Below are positions 7,586 through 16,383 of a stretch of DNA of 64,000 bases, piece after piece. The stretch's first letter is position 1. Each line of letters opens with the position of its first letter. The notes under the pieces are model-generated. The model saw nothing but the letters and a program-made list of their open reading frames with translations, did no database searches and was not told where the DNA came from. A program made the translations under genes and the position numbers. The stretch spans positions 1,488,001 through 1,552,000 of the forward strand of contig CP054178.1 of NCBI GenBank assembly GCA_015709595.1, written 5' to 3'. The stretch comes from Phycisphaeraceae bacterium (GTDB lineage: Bacteria; Planctomycetota; Phycisphaerae; Phycisphaerales; SM1A02).

Positions 7586-8802
7586 ATCGCTTTGATGCGT
7601 TGATCCGGGCTGACTTGGAGGAATACTCGGTCCAGTTGCGGTCTGCGGAGAACAGGCAGGCCGGGGGCAGGCGGCCGCGCGAGAGAGCGCAGGACGAGGC
7701 GGAACAGGACGTGATGCCTCTTCACGAACGGTATCGGCGGATCTACGAAGCACAAACAGACCTTGTCCGCCGACTCGAAGCGCTTGACAGTTGGTTGTTC
7801 GATGAGATCGAGAGTCTGTTGGACCTGTCTCTCCAAGAACGGGTTCGGCGTGCGCGGCACGCTCGACTCCGTTTCATGTTTCGTGACGAGCAGGCCGGTC
7901 CTCTTGAGTTGCGAGTCGATCTGGTCGAAATCGCGCGCCCGTTCGCTCAGAGTGAGACAGAGCTCCACAACAAAATACTCGACGCCTATCTAGATGAATA
8001 TGAGCGGCGCTACATCGATGCCCTCAGGCACCTGAACGATGTACGCCGACAGTGGCGCGTGGTATGGCACGAAGGAAATGGCTACGAAGAGATGATCAAC
8101 TCCGAGCGCATGGCGGCTCGCCTGGAAACCCGGACGGCCCGCGAAGAACTGATTGATCAATGGACCGCTGCGCGCGATCGCCTCCACGATCGGGCCGGGC
8201 GCATGGCGGTCGCGCCGTATTATCGACTGCGTGACCTGCTGCATGACGGGGTGATCGAGATTCGCAATCGATTGGGCGAAACGGATCGAACTGTCTTCGA
8301 AGCGATGTTCAACCGGACAGCATACCCCACGATTTACCCAGACCCAGGATCAGCCGAGTCCCTGTACGAAATCGCACGGGCACTTCCGGACTTATCGGAA
8401 TCTCAGCGCACGGTGATCGTGGAGCTGCGTGATCGCTATCGTGTTGAACACGACGAGTTGAGCCGCCGCATGGCAGTGTCCGAGTTGGAGCGCACGCTCG
8501 CTGGTGTTCGTAACGAGCCCAACTCATCGAAACGCAACGCTGATTACTGGTCTGAGTTGTTCGCCCTCGGTGAGAGCCGAGAAGCCCTCAACGAACGTCA
8601 GTCGGTTTCCATCCGCGCGATCCTGACGCCTGAACAGTCCGCCGGACTGCCGGTGTGGAATTTCAAAGCGAACCCGCCCGCGCGCCCGTGGGATCCGGCG
8701 GATGCCCATCGACGGGAGCGTGAACGCCGCGAGCAGGAACGTCGTGATCGAGCGCGACCGATGCAGGATCGCTCGGCAGGGGCGGACCATCTGTCCCCAT
8801 GA
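7411..8802 (+). CDS. Secreted helical protein with C-terminal LTxxQ-like motif, cassette copy 1
   Basis: 463 aa with a signal peptide (MSRFIRSIVTAASLVVFAPCAAQ) and a clear ribosome site (GGGGAG at 7398-7403, seven bases before ATG). The body is long charged helices without membrane segments. Near the end is ILTPEQSAGLPVWNFKANPP followed by ARPWD. The LTPEQ motif resembles the LTxxQ motif of Spy/CpxP-like periplasmic proteins, though the overall length is far greater. It is paralogous to 29203-30486: shared blocks include AYPxxYPDP, a REALN block and LPxWxFxxNPPxRPWD. Both copies directly follow a glycine-rich gene, so the two products probably act together, most likely in the periplasm. No known function. 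Confidence 0.85.
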   Translation: MSRFIRSIVTAASLVVFAPCAAQQLAPIHETELVRYLAIICPSDEEAILIQTLFRDYLNRFDALIRADLEEYSVQLRSAENRQAGGRRPRERAQDEAEQDVMPLHERYRRIYEAQTDLVRRLEALDSWLFDEIESLLDLSLQERVRRARHARLRFMFRDEQAGPLELRVDLVEIARPFAQSETELHNKILDAYLDEYERRYIDALRHLNDVRRQWRVVWHEGNGYEEMINSERMAARLETRTAREELIDQWTAARDRLHDRAGRMAVAPYYRLRDLLHDGVIEIRNRLGETDRTVFEAMFNRTAYPTIYPDPGSAESLYEIARALPDLSESQRTVIVELRDRYRVEHDELSRRMAVSELERTLAGVRNEPNSSKRNADYWSELFALGESREALNERQSVSIRAILTPEQSAGLPVWNFKANPPARPWDPADAHRRERERREQERRDRARPMQDRSAGADHLSP

Positions 8803-8868
8803 TGCGCGGGTCGGTGCTTGACGCTCCGAGGCATGCGCAACTCATGCCCATCCACGTGATCGCGCCCG

Positions 8869-9242
8869 CCCGGGCGCTTGTAGCCCAGCAGGAACTCGAG
8901 TTCGCGGAACTGCGCGGACTGGAAGCCGGAGGATGTCTCCAGCCGGTCGCGGAAACTGGTGAACGACATGGGCGTCATGGTTTCGAGGATGTCGAGCTGG
9001 CCCACCAGCGTCTTCATGATGGTGCGGCAGCGCTGCCAGGTGGCGATGGCGCCGTACAGGTCGCCCGCGCTGAAGTCGCGCTTGATCTTGTCCAGTTCGT
9101 GCAGCAGCAGCTTGAACCACAGCTCGTAGGTCTGGTGAATCACGATGAAGAGCATTTCATCGTGCTCGGGCGGGCTGGAGCGCGGCTTCTGCAGCGACAG
9201 CAGGGCGGGAATGTCCAGGTACGTCGAATAGGTGAGCGGCAT
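8869..9242 (-). pseudogene. 5' fragment of tryptophan 2,3-dioxygenase
   Basis: Encodes the first ~124 residues of TDO, 99% identical to the complete gene at 4658-5440 (one amino-acid change, FREIEF to FRELEF). It retains the distal His and the Arg of the active site but lacks the proximal haem His and the C-terminal half. After the repeat ends the frame runs on into unrelated sequence and antisense to the preceding gene. A functional enzyme is very unlikely. The start codon and upstream region are intact, so a truncated peptide could still be made. Confidence 0.9.
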
Positions 9243-9417
9243 CGATCAAGTGTATGGGCCGCCGCTCGAGCGCAACGAACGTGGCGCGGGGTCGCCGCGC
9301 CACGGGGCGTCATCGAGTTTCACGACGCACGAGCCGCCGACCGGGCGACGATCACCGTCGGCGCCGTCGCCGACCGAGCACCATCACCCCCGCGGCGGCG
9401 AAGAGCAGCCCCGCGCC
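8869..9417. repeat. 549-bp direct repeat, right copy
   Basis: Partner of 5067-5615 (three mismatches). At its right end the PEP-CTERM gene continues intact; at its left end the TDO sequence stops after the codons for FLLGYKRPG. Confidence 0.95.
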
Positions 9418-10038
9418 GGGCGCGGGAATCGACGCCTGTTCGACGGCGATCGAGCGGAAGGTGAAGTCGCCGGCGTTGCTCGGACCGGGGTTGCCCGAGG
9501 CGAGCGTGAGCGTGGTGATGGGACCGGCGAAGATGCTGCTGCCGCTGATCGTCCACGCCCCGCCCTGGCCCTGGGTGGCGGGCGAGTCGTTCTGCAGCGT
9601 GCCGAAGCCGTTCCATGAGCCGCTCGTCGCGCCGCTGGCGATCAGCAGGTGCGAGCCGAGATCGGTGGTGATGAGCGCCGATTCATGCACCGTGTCGCCG
9701 TAGTTGCCCGCGGTGTAGAGCGCGCCCAGTGACAGCGAGATGACGTTGACCGGCTGCGAGAACGAGAATCGGATGAACTCGAGGTTGTCGATCTCGCCGG
9801 CCACGCTTCCGCCGCCCACGCCCACGCCGCTGAACCCGCCGACGGTCTTGCCCTTGAAGGCGCCGTTGAAGGATTCGACGGTGACGTTGACCCCCGACAG
9901 GGTGAAGCTGGCGGAGGTCTGCCCGTCGGTCAGCTGCCACGAGTTGAGAATGTCCGCGCCGGCGGCGCCGCAGCAGGCCGCCGCCACCGCGCCGGCGATC
10001 GAGGTGCTGGTGAGGATTCGACGCTTCTGGGGATGCAT
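9352..10038 (-). CDS. PEP-CTERM-type exported protein
   Basis: 228 aa from the ATG at 10038, which has an excellent ribosome site (AAGGAG, seven bases upstream); the longer frame to 10230 is rejected. It has a signal peptide (MHPQKRRILTSTSIAGAVAAACCGAAGA in two stretches), a beta-rich middle, and the sorting tail PAPGAGLLFAAAGVMVLG followed by Arg residues. Such tails direct proteins to exosortase-dependent anchoring at the cell surface. It was probably the direct upstream neighbour of TDO on the same strand before the cassette arrived, since both copies of the 549-bp repeat span the TDO start and this gene's end. The role of the beta domain is not recognised. Confidence 0.88.
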   Translation of the reverse strand: MHPQKRRILTSTSIAGAVAAACCGAAGADILNSWQLTDGQTSASFTLSGVNVTVESFNGAFKGKTVGGFSGVGVGGGSVAGEIDNLEFIRFSFSQPVNVISLSLGALYTAGNYGDTVHESALITTDLGSHLLIASGATSGSWNGFGTLQNDSPATQGQGGAWTISGSSIFAGPITTLTLASGNPGPSNAGDFTFRSIAVEQASIPAPGAGLLFAAAGVMVLGRRRRRR

Positions 10039-10384
10039 CCGTGTGCTCCTTGTCGCGGCGGTCGCCGCGACGGACGTTGGCCCGACCGCGATCCGTCGCG
10101 GGGGCGAGTCCTTCAACGGTCGAATTCGGTTGACGTGAACGCCAAGGCCGGCGGCGACAGGGGATCGCTTCGGCTCCGCGTACAGGGAAAATGTTGCCCA
10201 GTCGGTCGCACCAGTTGCGCGCGGCGGCAAGCATGCCAGGCGCCTGCCGAGTCGTTACCAGACGTTGCGGATCAGGGGCGGGGGCTTCCGCGCTGCCGCA
10301 GGATGGAACCGCAGGCGAGACGCCCGCGCCGTCGTGGAGGTCACGGGAGGGGACGTCTGCACGACTGATCTGGAGGGAAGTTGC
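10039..10384. other. Intergenic region between nusG and the PEP-CTERM gene
   Basis: About 345 bases. It holds the PEP-CTERM ribosome site at its left edge and one short dispersed palindrome, GCAGGCGAGACGCCCGCGC, at 10311-10329. No gene or clear terminator was seen. The expected rplK does not follow nusG. Confidence 0.5.
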
Positions 10385-11020
10385 TCACCCCTCCGCCGGG
10401 CTGATCTGCCAGTATTCCAGGTCGATGGGCGCCTGGCGGCCGAAGATGGTGACGAGCACCTTGACGCGCTGCTTCTCGGGCATCAGTTCGTCCACGGTGC
10501 CGTCGTAGCCCACGAAGGGGCCGTCGTTGATCTTGACGTGGTCGCCCTTGCGGAACTCCATCTTGACGGTGGGCGTCTCGTCGGGTCGGCGCGAGTCGAA
10601 GAGCATCTTCTCGACCTCTTCGGCCCGCATGGGGGTGGGTCGTCCGGCGGTGCCGACGAAGTCGCCCACGCCGGTGGTTTCCTTGATGAGGAAGAACACG
10701 TCCTGGGGGATGCGCCCGTCATCCTCGAGTTTCATTTCCACGAAGACGTAGCCGGGATAGAGCTTGGTTTCGGTGATCTTGACCTTGCCGGCTTTGAGTG
10801 TCTTGGTCTTCTCGGTGGGCACCATGATGCGCCCCACGCGATGCTGCAGCCCCTCGATCTCGACCTTGCGCAGCAGCGTCTCGCGGACCGAGTTCTCCTT
10901 GTTCGAGGCCACGCGCAGCACGAACCAGTTCATGCCGTCGCGGTACATCGGCAGGTCGGCGGCGGGGTCGAACTTCTCGACCGTCGGGTCACCCTTCTTG
11001 GTTTCGGTCTGGTTGGTCAC
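10385..11020 (-). CDS. nusG: Transcription termination/antitermination protein NusG
   Basis: 211 aa. Binds RNA polymerase and couples it to Rho or the ribosome. The NGN domain starts at MNWFVLRVASNKENSVRETL (about residue 30) and includes LYPGYVFVEM and GVGDFVGTAGRPTPM. The C-terminal KOW motif is FRKGDHVKINDGPFVGYDGTV. The N-terminal ~28 residues are an extra charged leader. It lies downstream of secE (66-bp gap) on the same strand, the conserved order. The ribosomal genes rplK-rplA that normally follow are absent. Confidence 0.96.
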   Translation of the reverse strand: MTNQTETKKGDPTVEKFDPAADLPMYRDGMNWFVLRVASNKENSVRETLLRKVEIEGLQHRVGRIMVPTEKTKTLKAGKVKITETKLYPGYVFVEMKLEDDGRIPQDVFFLIKETTGVGDFVGTAGRPTPMRAEEVEKMLFDSRRPDETPTVKMEFRKGDHVKINDGPFVGYDGTVDELMPEKQRVKVLVTIFGRQAPIDLEYWQISPAEG

Positions 11021-11086
11021 GGCGGGTTCCCCTGCGAAACGGGTGAGTGCAACAGCGGACGGATGCGGCCAGCGGGATACGGAACG

Positions 11087-11500
11087 CTACGCGGCGTCGA
11101 TGACCCGCAGAACGCGGAAGAGCGGGCTGAAAATCAGGTAGTCGATCACGAACAGGACGACCGCCATCACCGCGGTCAGGCCGATGACGACCATGGTCAT
11201 GCCCGTGATCTCACGCCGCGTGGACCAGTTGACCTTCTTCATCTCCCCCTCGGTGGCGATCATGAAGTCCACCGTCCGGGGGCGGCGCCCGATGAAGTGG
11301 TACACGAACAGTCCGACGATCGCAGTCACTACGATGACCGTGCCGTACTGGATGTACACCGGCTGCACCCCGCTGACGCGGATGGCGGCCAGTTGCTCGC
11401 CCAGCCACAGCCCGCCCATGAAGCCCACCAGGCAGAACGAGGCGGCGGACACCACGCGGGTCCAGTACCCCTGACCCGGCTTGTGAATGGCGAATCCCAT
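11087..11500 (-). CDS. secE: Preprotein translocase subunit SecE (long form)
   Basis: 137 aa from the ATG at 11500 (GGAG eight bases upstream). SecE clamps SecY in the Sec translocon. The C-terminal half has the family core, FMIATEGEMKKVNWSTRREI followed by a membrane helix. Two extra membrane segments precede it (SFCLVGFMGGLWLG and YGTVIVVTAIVGLFVYHF), so three are predicted instead of the single helix of minimal SecE. It sits between tRNA-Trp and nusG as in many bacteria. Confidence 0.93.
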   Translation of the reverse strand: MGFAIHKPGQGYWTRVVSAASFCLVGFMGGLWLGEQLAAIRVSGVQPVYIQYGTVIVVTAIVGLFVYHFIGRRPRTVDFMIATEGEMKKVNWSTRREITGMTMVVIGLTAVMAVVLFVIDYLIFSPLFRVLRVIDAA

Positions 11501-11560
11501 GTCGTTGCTCCAGCACGTCGAATCGTGACGCCGGATCAGTCCGGCGTTTGACAACGGAAA

Positions 11561-11633
<73 letters not shown>

Positions 11634-11734
11634 TCATTGGGCGATCCGGCGGTGCGGCGGTCTGGTGATCGGGTCAGCCACATCCGGCCGCGCCGCATCG
11701 CCAGATCACCCTGTCGCCACACCACCAGGTCCGT

Positions 11735-11914
11735 TCATTTCCTCTTGATCTTGTGCAGCGTGTGCTTGCGCAGCGAGGGGCTGTACTTCATCAGCCCTTC
11801 CTTGAGGCGTTCGGCGATGCCGCCCTTGACCCGGATGTTGGTTCGGTAGTTCAGGTCGCCCGTCTCCTCGCAACGGAGCCACACGTATTCTCGATCTTCG
11901 GACTTCTTGGCCAT
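11735..11914 (-). CDS. rpmG: 50S ribosomal protein L33
   Basis: 59 aa: MAKKSEDREYVWLRCEETGD, then NYRTNIRVKGG and a basic C-terminus ending in HTLHKIKRK. L33 is a small protein of the large subunit near the E site. The position between tuf and tRNA-Trp is the conserved location. Only one cysteine is present, so it is the zinc-free (C-minus) type. Confidence 0.9.
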   Translation of the reverse strand: MAKKSEDREYVWLRCEETGDLNYRTNIRVKGGIAERLKEGLMKYSPSLRKHTLHKIKRK

Positions 11915-11994
11915 TGTTCGGCGCTCAGCTTTCCGGGACTGTCGGCCAGAGATTCACTCGCCGCCGCCCTGTCGTTCTCCCCTCCGGCCCCGGC

Positions 11995-12014
11995 CGTCCG
12001 CCCGAGGGCGGACG
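11995..12014 (-). terminator. Hairpin downstream of tuf
   Basis: CGTCCGCC and GGCGGACG form an 8-bp perfect stem with a CGAG loop, 26 bases after the tuf stop codon. No T run follows, so termination may be partial or it may be an mRNA-stabilising or processing hairpin. Confidence 0.4.
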
Positions 12015-12039
12015 ACCGGAGCGGGGGGCGGATTGGTGA

Positions 12040-13251
12040 CTACTCGAGAATCTTCGTGACGACGCCCGAACCCACGGTGCGTCCGCCCTCGCGGACGGCG
12101 AACCGCAGCCCCGGCTCCATGGCGACCGGCTTGCCCTGCAGGTCGATGGAGACGGTGATGTTGTCGCCGGGCATGCACATTTCGGCGCCGCCCAGCAGTT
12201 CGAGGCGTCCGGTCACGTCGGTGGTGCGGAAGTAGAACTGCGGCTTGTAGCCCGTGAAGAACGGGGTGTGTCGTCCGCCTTCCTCCTTCGTGAGCACGTA
12301 GACCTCGGCCTCGAACTTGGTGTGGGGGTTGATGGAGCCGGGCTTGCAGAGCACCTGGCCTCGCTCCACGTCCTTCTTTTCGATGCCTCGCAGCAGCGCG
12401 CCCACGTTGTCGCCCGCCATGCCCTGGTCGAGGGTCTTGTTGAACATTTCGACGCCGGTGACGACGGTCTTGCGCTTCTCGGCGGTCATGCCGACGATTT
12501 CGACTTCATCGCCGACCTTGACCAGTCCGCGCTCGATGCGTCCCGTGACCACCGTGCCGCGTCCCTTGATGGAGAAGACATCCTCGATGGACATGAGGAA
12601 GGGCTTGTCCTGCTCGCGCTGCGGAATCGGCACGTAGGAGTCCAGCGCATCCATGAGTTCCTGGATGCACTTGGTCTTCTCGGGGTCGCTGGGGTTGGTC
12701 AGCGCCGGGTACGCCGCCCCGCGGATGATGGGCGTGTCGTCGCCGGGGAAGTCGTACTTCGAGAGCAGCTCGCGCACCTCGAGCTCGATCAGGTCGAGCA
12801 GTTCGGGGTCGTCGACCAGGTCCACCTTGTTGAGGAAGACCACGATCTTGGGCACGCCGACCTGGCGGGCCAGCAGGATGTGCTCGCGCGTCTGGGGCAT
12901 GGGGCCGTCGGCGGCGGACACCACCAGGATGGCGCCGTCCATCTGGGCGGCGCCGGTGATCATGTTCTTCACGTAGTCGGCGTGGCCCGGGCAGTCCACG
13001 TGGGCGTAGTGGCGGGTGGCCGACTCGTACTCCACGTGGGCGGTGGCGATGGTGAGAATCTTGGTGGGGTCGCGGCGACCGTCGGACTCGGAGGCCTTGG
13101 CGACCTCGTCGTACGCCTTGAAGGTGGCCAGACCCTTGGCCGCCTGCACCGCAGTGATGGCGGCGGTCAGGGTGGTCTTGCCGTGATCCACGTGCCCGAT
13201 GGTGCCGACGTTGACGTGCGGCTTGGTGCGCTCAAAGACTGCCTTTGCCAT
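12040..13251 (-). CDS. tuf: Elongation factor Tu
   Basis: 403 aa from the ATG at 13251 ([20 protein letters not shown]). GTPase that delivers aminoacyl-tRNA to the ribosome. G1 [12 protein letters not shown]3 [14 protein letters not shown]4 NKVD, then the two beta-barrel domains ending in GVVTKILE. A ribosome site (GGAG) lies about ten bases upstream. The frame upstream to 13425 is rejected because it runs into tRNA-Thr. The usual order tRNA-Thr, tuf, rpmG, tRNA-Trp, secE, nusG is preserved. Confidence 0.98.
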   Translation of the reverse strand: MAKAVFERTKPHVNVGTIGHVDHGKTTLTAAITAVQAAKGLATFKAYDEVAKASESDGRRDPTKILTIATAHVEYESATRHYAHVDCPGHADYVKNMITGAAQMDGAILVVSAADGPMPQTREHILLARQVGVPKIVVFLNKVDLVDDPELLDLIELEVRELLSKYDFPGDDTPIIRGAAYPALTNPSDPEKTKCIQELMDALDSYVPIPQREQDKPFLMSIEDVFSIKGRGTVVTGRIERGLVKVGDEVEIVGMTAEKRKTVVTGVEMFNKTLDQGMAGDNVGALLRGIEKKDVERGQVLCKPGSINPHTKFEAEVYVLTKEEGGRHTPFFTGYKPQFYFRTTDVTGRLELLGGAEMCMPGDNITVSIDLQGKPVAMEPGLRFAVREGGRTVGSGVVTKILE

Positions 13252-13383
13252 GATGGCGTACTCCAGCGTGACGGTTTCGTCGGGCTTCCACCCGACCTGA
13301 TTCGGAACTCGGCCGACCGCGACAGGCGCAGCAACAGCCGACACACTCACAGCGCGCAGCGCCCTCCACCCGAGCGCTGCCGA

Positions 13384-13455
13384 AGCCACCGACGGGGCTT
13401 GAACCCGTGACCTCACCCTTACCAAGGGTGTGCTCTACCACTGAGCTACGGTGGC
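13384..13455 (-). tRNA. trnT: tRNA-Thr (anticodon GGT)
   Basis: Cloverleaf on the minus strand: acceptor GCCACCG/CGGTGGC, D stem GCTC/GAGC, anticodon stem CACCC/GGGTG with loop TTGGTAA (GGT), T stem ACGGG/CCCGT. CCA is not encoded. It lies 132 bases upstream of tuf and is probably cotranscribed. Confidence 0.96.
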
Positions 13456-13676
13456 GGATTGACGACCCCAGCGTGCCCCCATTCTAGGGCAGCCCACCGG
13501 CTCCGTCGTGCCTTCAAGCCCACGTGCGGAACCCTGATTGAAAAACCGTCCCTCGGGGGACGGCTCGCCGGACATGCTAGCCGGTTCCGCAGGCGAGGCA
13601 AGTCACCCGGTGGCCTGTATGCGCGGGGGTTCGATGCGCCCGTCAGGCGGGGTCGCGCGGCATGTGGTGAACTAGG

Positions 13677-14750
13677 ATGCAGCCACCCGAACCGGACATT
13701 CCAGTCTCCATGCTCTCCAAACTCAAATCCATGCGCAACCGAACCAAGCGGCTGGCGAGGAGAGTCCTCGACGGCCAGTCCGCCAACCCATCGGTCACCC
13801 CCTCAGGGGAGGTCGTCATCAAGGTTCCCTTCGACCGGGCGGATGTCGAGGCGTGGCAGACGCTGACCAACGAGGAGCAGAACGAGCGCAACGTCCGCCA
13901 CCTGCGGCAGAAGGTGCTGCAATGGGAAGGCATGCCCGCCGCCGAGGCGGCCCGCAACCGCTGGTTGGCGCAGCCGTTCTTCTTCACCCACGTGCCCAAG
14001 ACGGGGGGCACCTCGCTCGAGCACATCATCGCCAAGAACTACAACATCACCGGTGTCAACCGCATGAACGGCCCGGCGGTGTCGGAGAACCCGGCCGGGC
14101 TCTTCAAGATGGGCGTCATGCCCCACGCGGTGATGGGCCACTACGAACTCAACTACCTTGTATACCAGGGCTTCACGCAGCCCACCGTGCACACCACCAT
14201 GCTGCGCGACCCGGTGAAGCGGGTGATCTCGTTCTACAACTGGATCCGCGAAAGCCCCAACCACCCGCAGCACGCCAAGGCCATGTCGATGCCGCTCATC
14301 GACTTTCTGCGCGACCACGACCGGCCCGAGACGCGCAACGGCCAGATGCTGCGGCTTTCAGGCCGCATGGGCGCCAAGTACGTGCGCAACCCCAAGAAGG
14401 CCCGCGAGGCGCTGGAGATCGCCAAGGAGAACCTGCTGACGATCTTCTCCTTCTTCGGCCTGCTGGAGCGGTTCGACGAGTTCCTGCTCACCTGCCACAT
14501 CGTGCTGGGCTGGCGCGACATCCTGTATGAACGACGCAACGTGAGCGCCAGGCCCGCGGAGAAGACCGAGGTGACGGATGCGGACCTGGATTTCATCCGC
14601 GAGCACAACGCGCTGGATGTGGAGTTTCACGACTTCGCGCGGAAGATCGTCGAGGAGCGGGACGCCCACCTGGGCATCACGCCGGAGCGGGTGAAGAAGT
14701 TCCGTGAGGCGAACGCGACCTTCTCGGCGATTCTGGCGGCGGGGCATTGA
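13677..14750 (+). CDS. Sulfotransferase family protein, copy 1
   Basis: 357 aa. Transfers sulfate from PAPS to an acceptor, probably a cell-surface glycan. The PAPS 5'-phosphosulfate loop is FFFTHVPKTGGTSLEHII (about residues 100-117) and the 3'-phosphate region is MLRDPVKRVISFYNWI (about 177-192). NGQMLRLSGRMG and FSFFGLLERFDEFLL are shared with the paralogues at 18297 and 19316. No signal peptide or membrane segment is seen, so the enzyme is probably cytoplasmic. The start is uncertain: the ATG at 13710 (MLSKLKSMRNR) aligns with the second copy's MLAKI. First gene of a five-gene plus-strand cluster. Confidence 0.87.
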   Translation: MQPPEPDIPVSMLSKLKSMRNRTKRLARRVLDGQSANPSVTPSGEVVIKVPFDRADVEAWQTLTNEEQNERNVRHLRQKVLQWEGMPAAEAARNRWLAQPFFFTHVPKTGGTSLEHIIAKNYNITGVNRMNGPAVSENPAGLFKMGVMPHAVMGHYELNYLVYQGFTQPTVHTTMLRDPVKRVISFYNWIRESPNHPQHAKAMSMPLIDFLRDHDRPETRNGQMLRLSGRMGAKYVRNPKKAREALEIAKENLLTIFSFFGLLERFDEFLLTCHIVLGWRDILYERRNVSARPAEKTEVTDADLDFIREHNALDVEFHDFARKIVEERDAHLGITPERVKKFREANATFSAILAAGH

Positions 14751-14763
14751 GGCGGGCTTGGCT

Positions 14764-16383
14764 GTGACACGTGCGGCCCCGGTCGATACGATGCACCCGG
14801 AACGGGGGGCGTCCATCACCCCGCTGGCGGAGCCCGTCTTGACCCTCACCGATCCCGCCCAATCCCTCTGGTCCATGCATCACCGCACGCGACCCCTCAC
14901 CTGCCTGGGCGACGCGCGCGAGTTGTATTCTCGCCAGCCATCGACGTTCGCCAGGGCCATGCCCGAGCACTACGTGGACCGCCGCGTCTTCCGCAAGTGG
15001 TGGGAATGGGAGTACATCGCCGAGTGCGCCGACCTGCTGGGGTGCCTGGAGCGGGGCAGGACCGGCGTGGGGCTGGGCGTGGGCTACGAGCCGCTCATGT
15101 TCCACTTCGCAAGCCGCTGCGAGCGGATCGTGGCGACGGACCTGTACTCAGGCGACACCGACTGGAAGGAAGCCCGCTACGACACGGTGCAGAAACTCTA
15201 CGACTCCGCCCCGATGGTCTTTCCCAAGGAGCGGCTGGAAATCCGCTCCGCCGACATGCGCTCGCTGGGCGTGCCCGACGGTTCATTTGACTTCGCGTGG
15301 TCGTGCTCATCCATCGAGCACATCCCCACGCTGGAGGACCTGGTGCAGGTCTTCCGCGAGCTGGCCCGCGTGCTCAAGCCGGGCGGGCACGCGATCCTGA
15401 CCACCGAGTTCTGCATCACCGAGACGCCGTACCTGCTGCCGCACGTCAACGCCCTGGACCGCGACCTGTTCCGGCGCATCGTGCAGTCGCTGGGCGCGTT
15501 CGAGGTGCTGGGGGAGACGGACTGGTCGTACAACTGGACCCTGGCCGCCAACGCGCCTCGCGCCAGGCGGGTGCTCTTTCCCGCGCTGGTGCACGGCACC
15601 TACCTGCCGTCGCTGGAGGGCCACTTCACCGGCCACATGGCCAACTACGTGGGCGTGTCGGTGATCTGTCCGGTGGCGTTCGTGCTGCGCCGCGTGAATG
15701 ATGCAGGAGTCCGGGTGCCGGACTGGAAGGACTTCGACCTCGACCCCCGCGTGCGCGACTTCGCGTGGGCGGTGAAGATGATCCAGCAGCGCAAGCCCGC
15801 GGACGTGGTGGAGCGGCTGAGGCCCATCATCGAAGCCGGTCCGCGCGGCTCATCCATGCAGTTCTTCCTGCATGTTTTCCGCTTCTACATCGAGGCGATG
15901 GCGCTGGATCACCACTTCAGGCATGCGGACCTGGTGAAGGCGATTCACGACCACCTGCTGCCGAATCTTCCGCCCGGTCCGCTGCAGGACGGCGACTGTC
16001 TGGACCTGGTGGGCTACCTGCTGCACGAGGCGGGCGACACCGGCAACAGCGCGGAGATGTACCGCATCGCCGCGCTCAGCCCCAGCACGCTCAACGATCA
16101 CGCCATCACGCTGGCGTTCGGCTACCTGCGTTCGATGATGAAGATGAACCTGACCGATCCGGGGATTCACTTCGTGGCGGACATCGTGGCCCATCTGATT
16201 GCGATGGGCTGGCCGCCCGCGTCGCTCGACGCCGCATGGCGCAAGGGTTTGTCGCTCGTGACGCTCTCGCGCGCTCAGCGGAAGGCGCTGCATGAGAAGG
16301 TCGTCGCCGAGACGAAGCGGCGGGAATCGCTGCTCTTCGACCACGCCGCGCTGGAGGGGATGCTCGCGTCCGGCGGCGCATGA
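14764..16383 (+). CDS. SAM-dependent methyltransferase with long helical C-terminal domain
   Basis: About 539 aa. The class I methyltransferase core lies in the first ~300 residues: motif I GVGLGVGYEPLMFHFA, the acidic strand end IVATDLY, SFDFAWSCSSIEHIP, and the post-motif LARVLKPGGHAILTTEF. The rest (from VPDWKDFDLDPRVRDF) is helical and may bind a partner or substrate. The start is uncertain: the GTG at 14764 follows an AGGCGGG stretch and is 13 bases after the previous stop; the ATG at 14791 is possible. It ends in an ATGA overlap with the next gene. By neighbourhood the acceptor is probably a sugar or glycan precursor; that is inference. Confidence 0.82.
   Translation: MTRAAPVDTMHPERGASITPLAEPVLTLTDPAQSLWSMHHRTRPLTCLGDARELYSRQPSTFARAMPEHYVDRRVFRKWWEWEYIAECADLLGCLERGRTGVGLGVGYEPLMFHFASRCERIVATDLYSGDTDWKEARYDTVQKLYDSAPMVFPKERLEIRSADMRSLGVPDGSFDFAWSCSSIEHIPTLEDLVQVFRELARVLKPGGHAILTTEFCITETPYLLPHVNALDRDLFRRIVQSLGAFEVLGETDWSYNWTLAANAPRARRVLFPALVHGTYLPSLEGHFTGHMANYVGVSVICPVAFVLRRVNDAGVRVPDWKDFDLDPRVRDFAWAVKMIQQRKPADVVERLRPIIEAGPRGSSMQFFLHVFRFYIEAMALDHHFRHADLVKAIHDHLLPNLPPGPLQDGDCLDLVGYLLHEAGDTGNSAEMYRIAALSPSTLNDHAITLAFGYLRSMMKMNLTDPGIHFVADIVAHLIAMGWPPASLDAAWRKGLSLVTLSRAQRKALHEKVVAETKRRESLLFDHAALEGMLASGGA

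Noticed and set aside
8598-9242. A 214-residue TDO-like protein as a functional gene
   Set aside because: Only the part within the 549-bp repeat is TDO; beyond it the frame is antisense to the LTxxQ-like gene and the haem ligand is absent.
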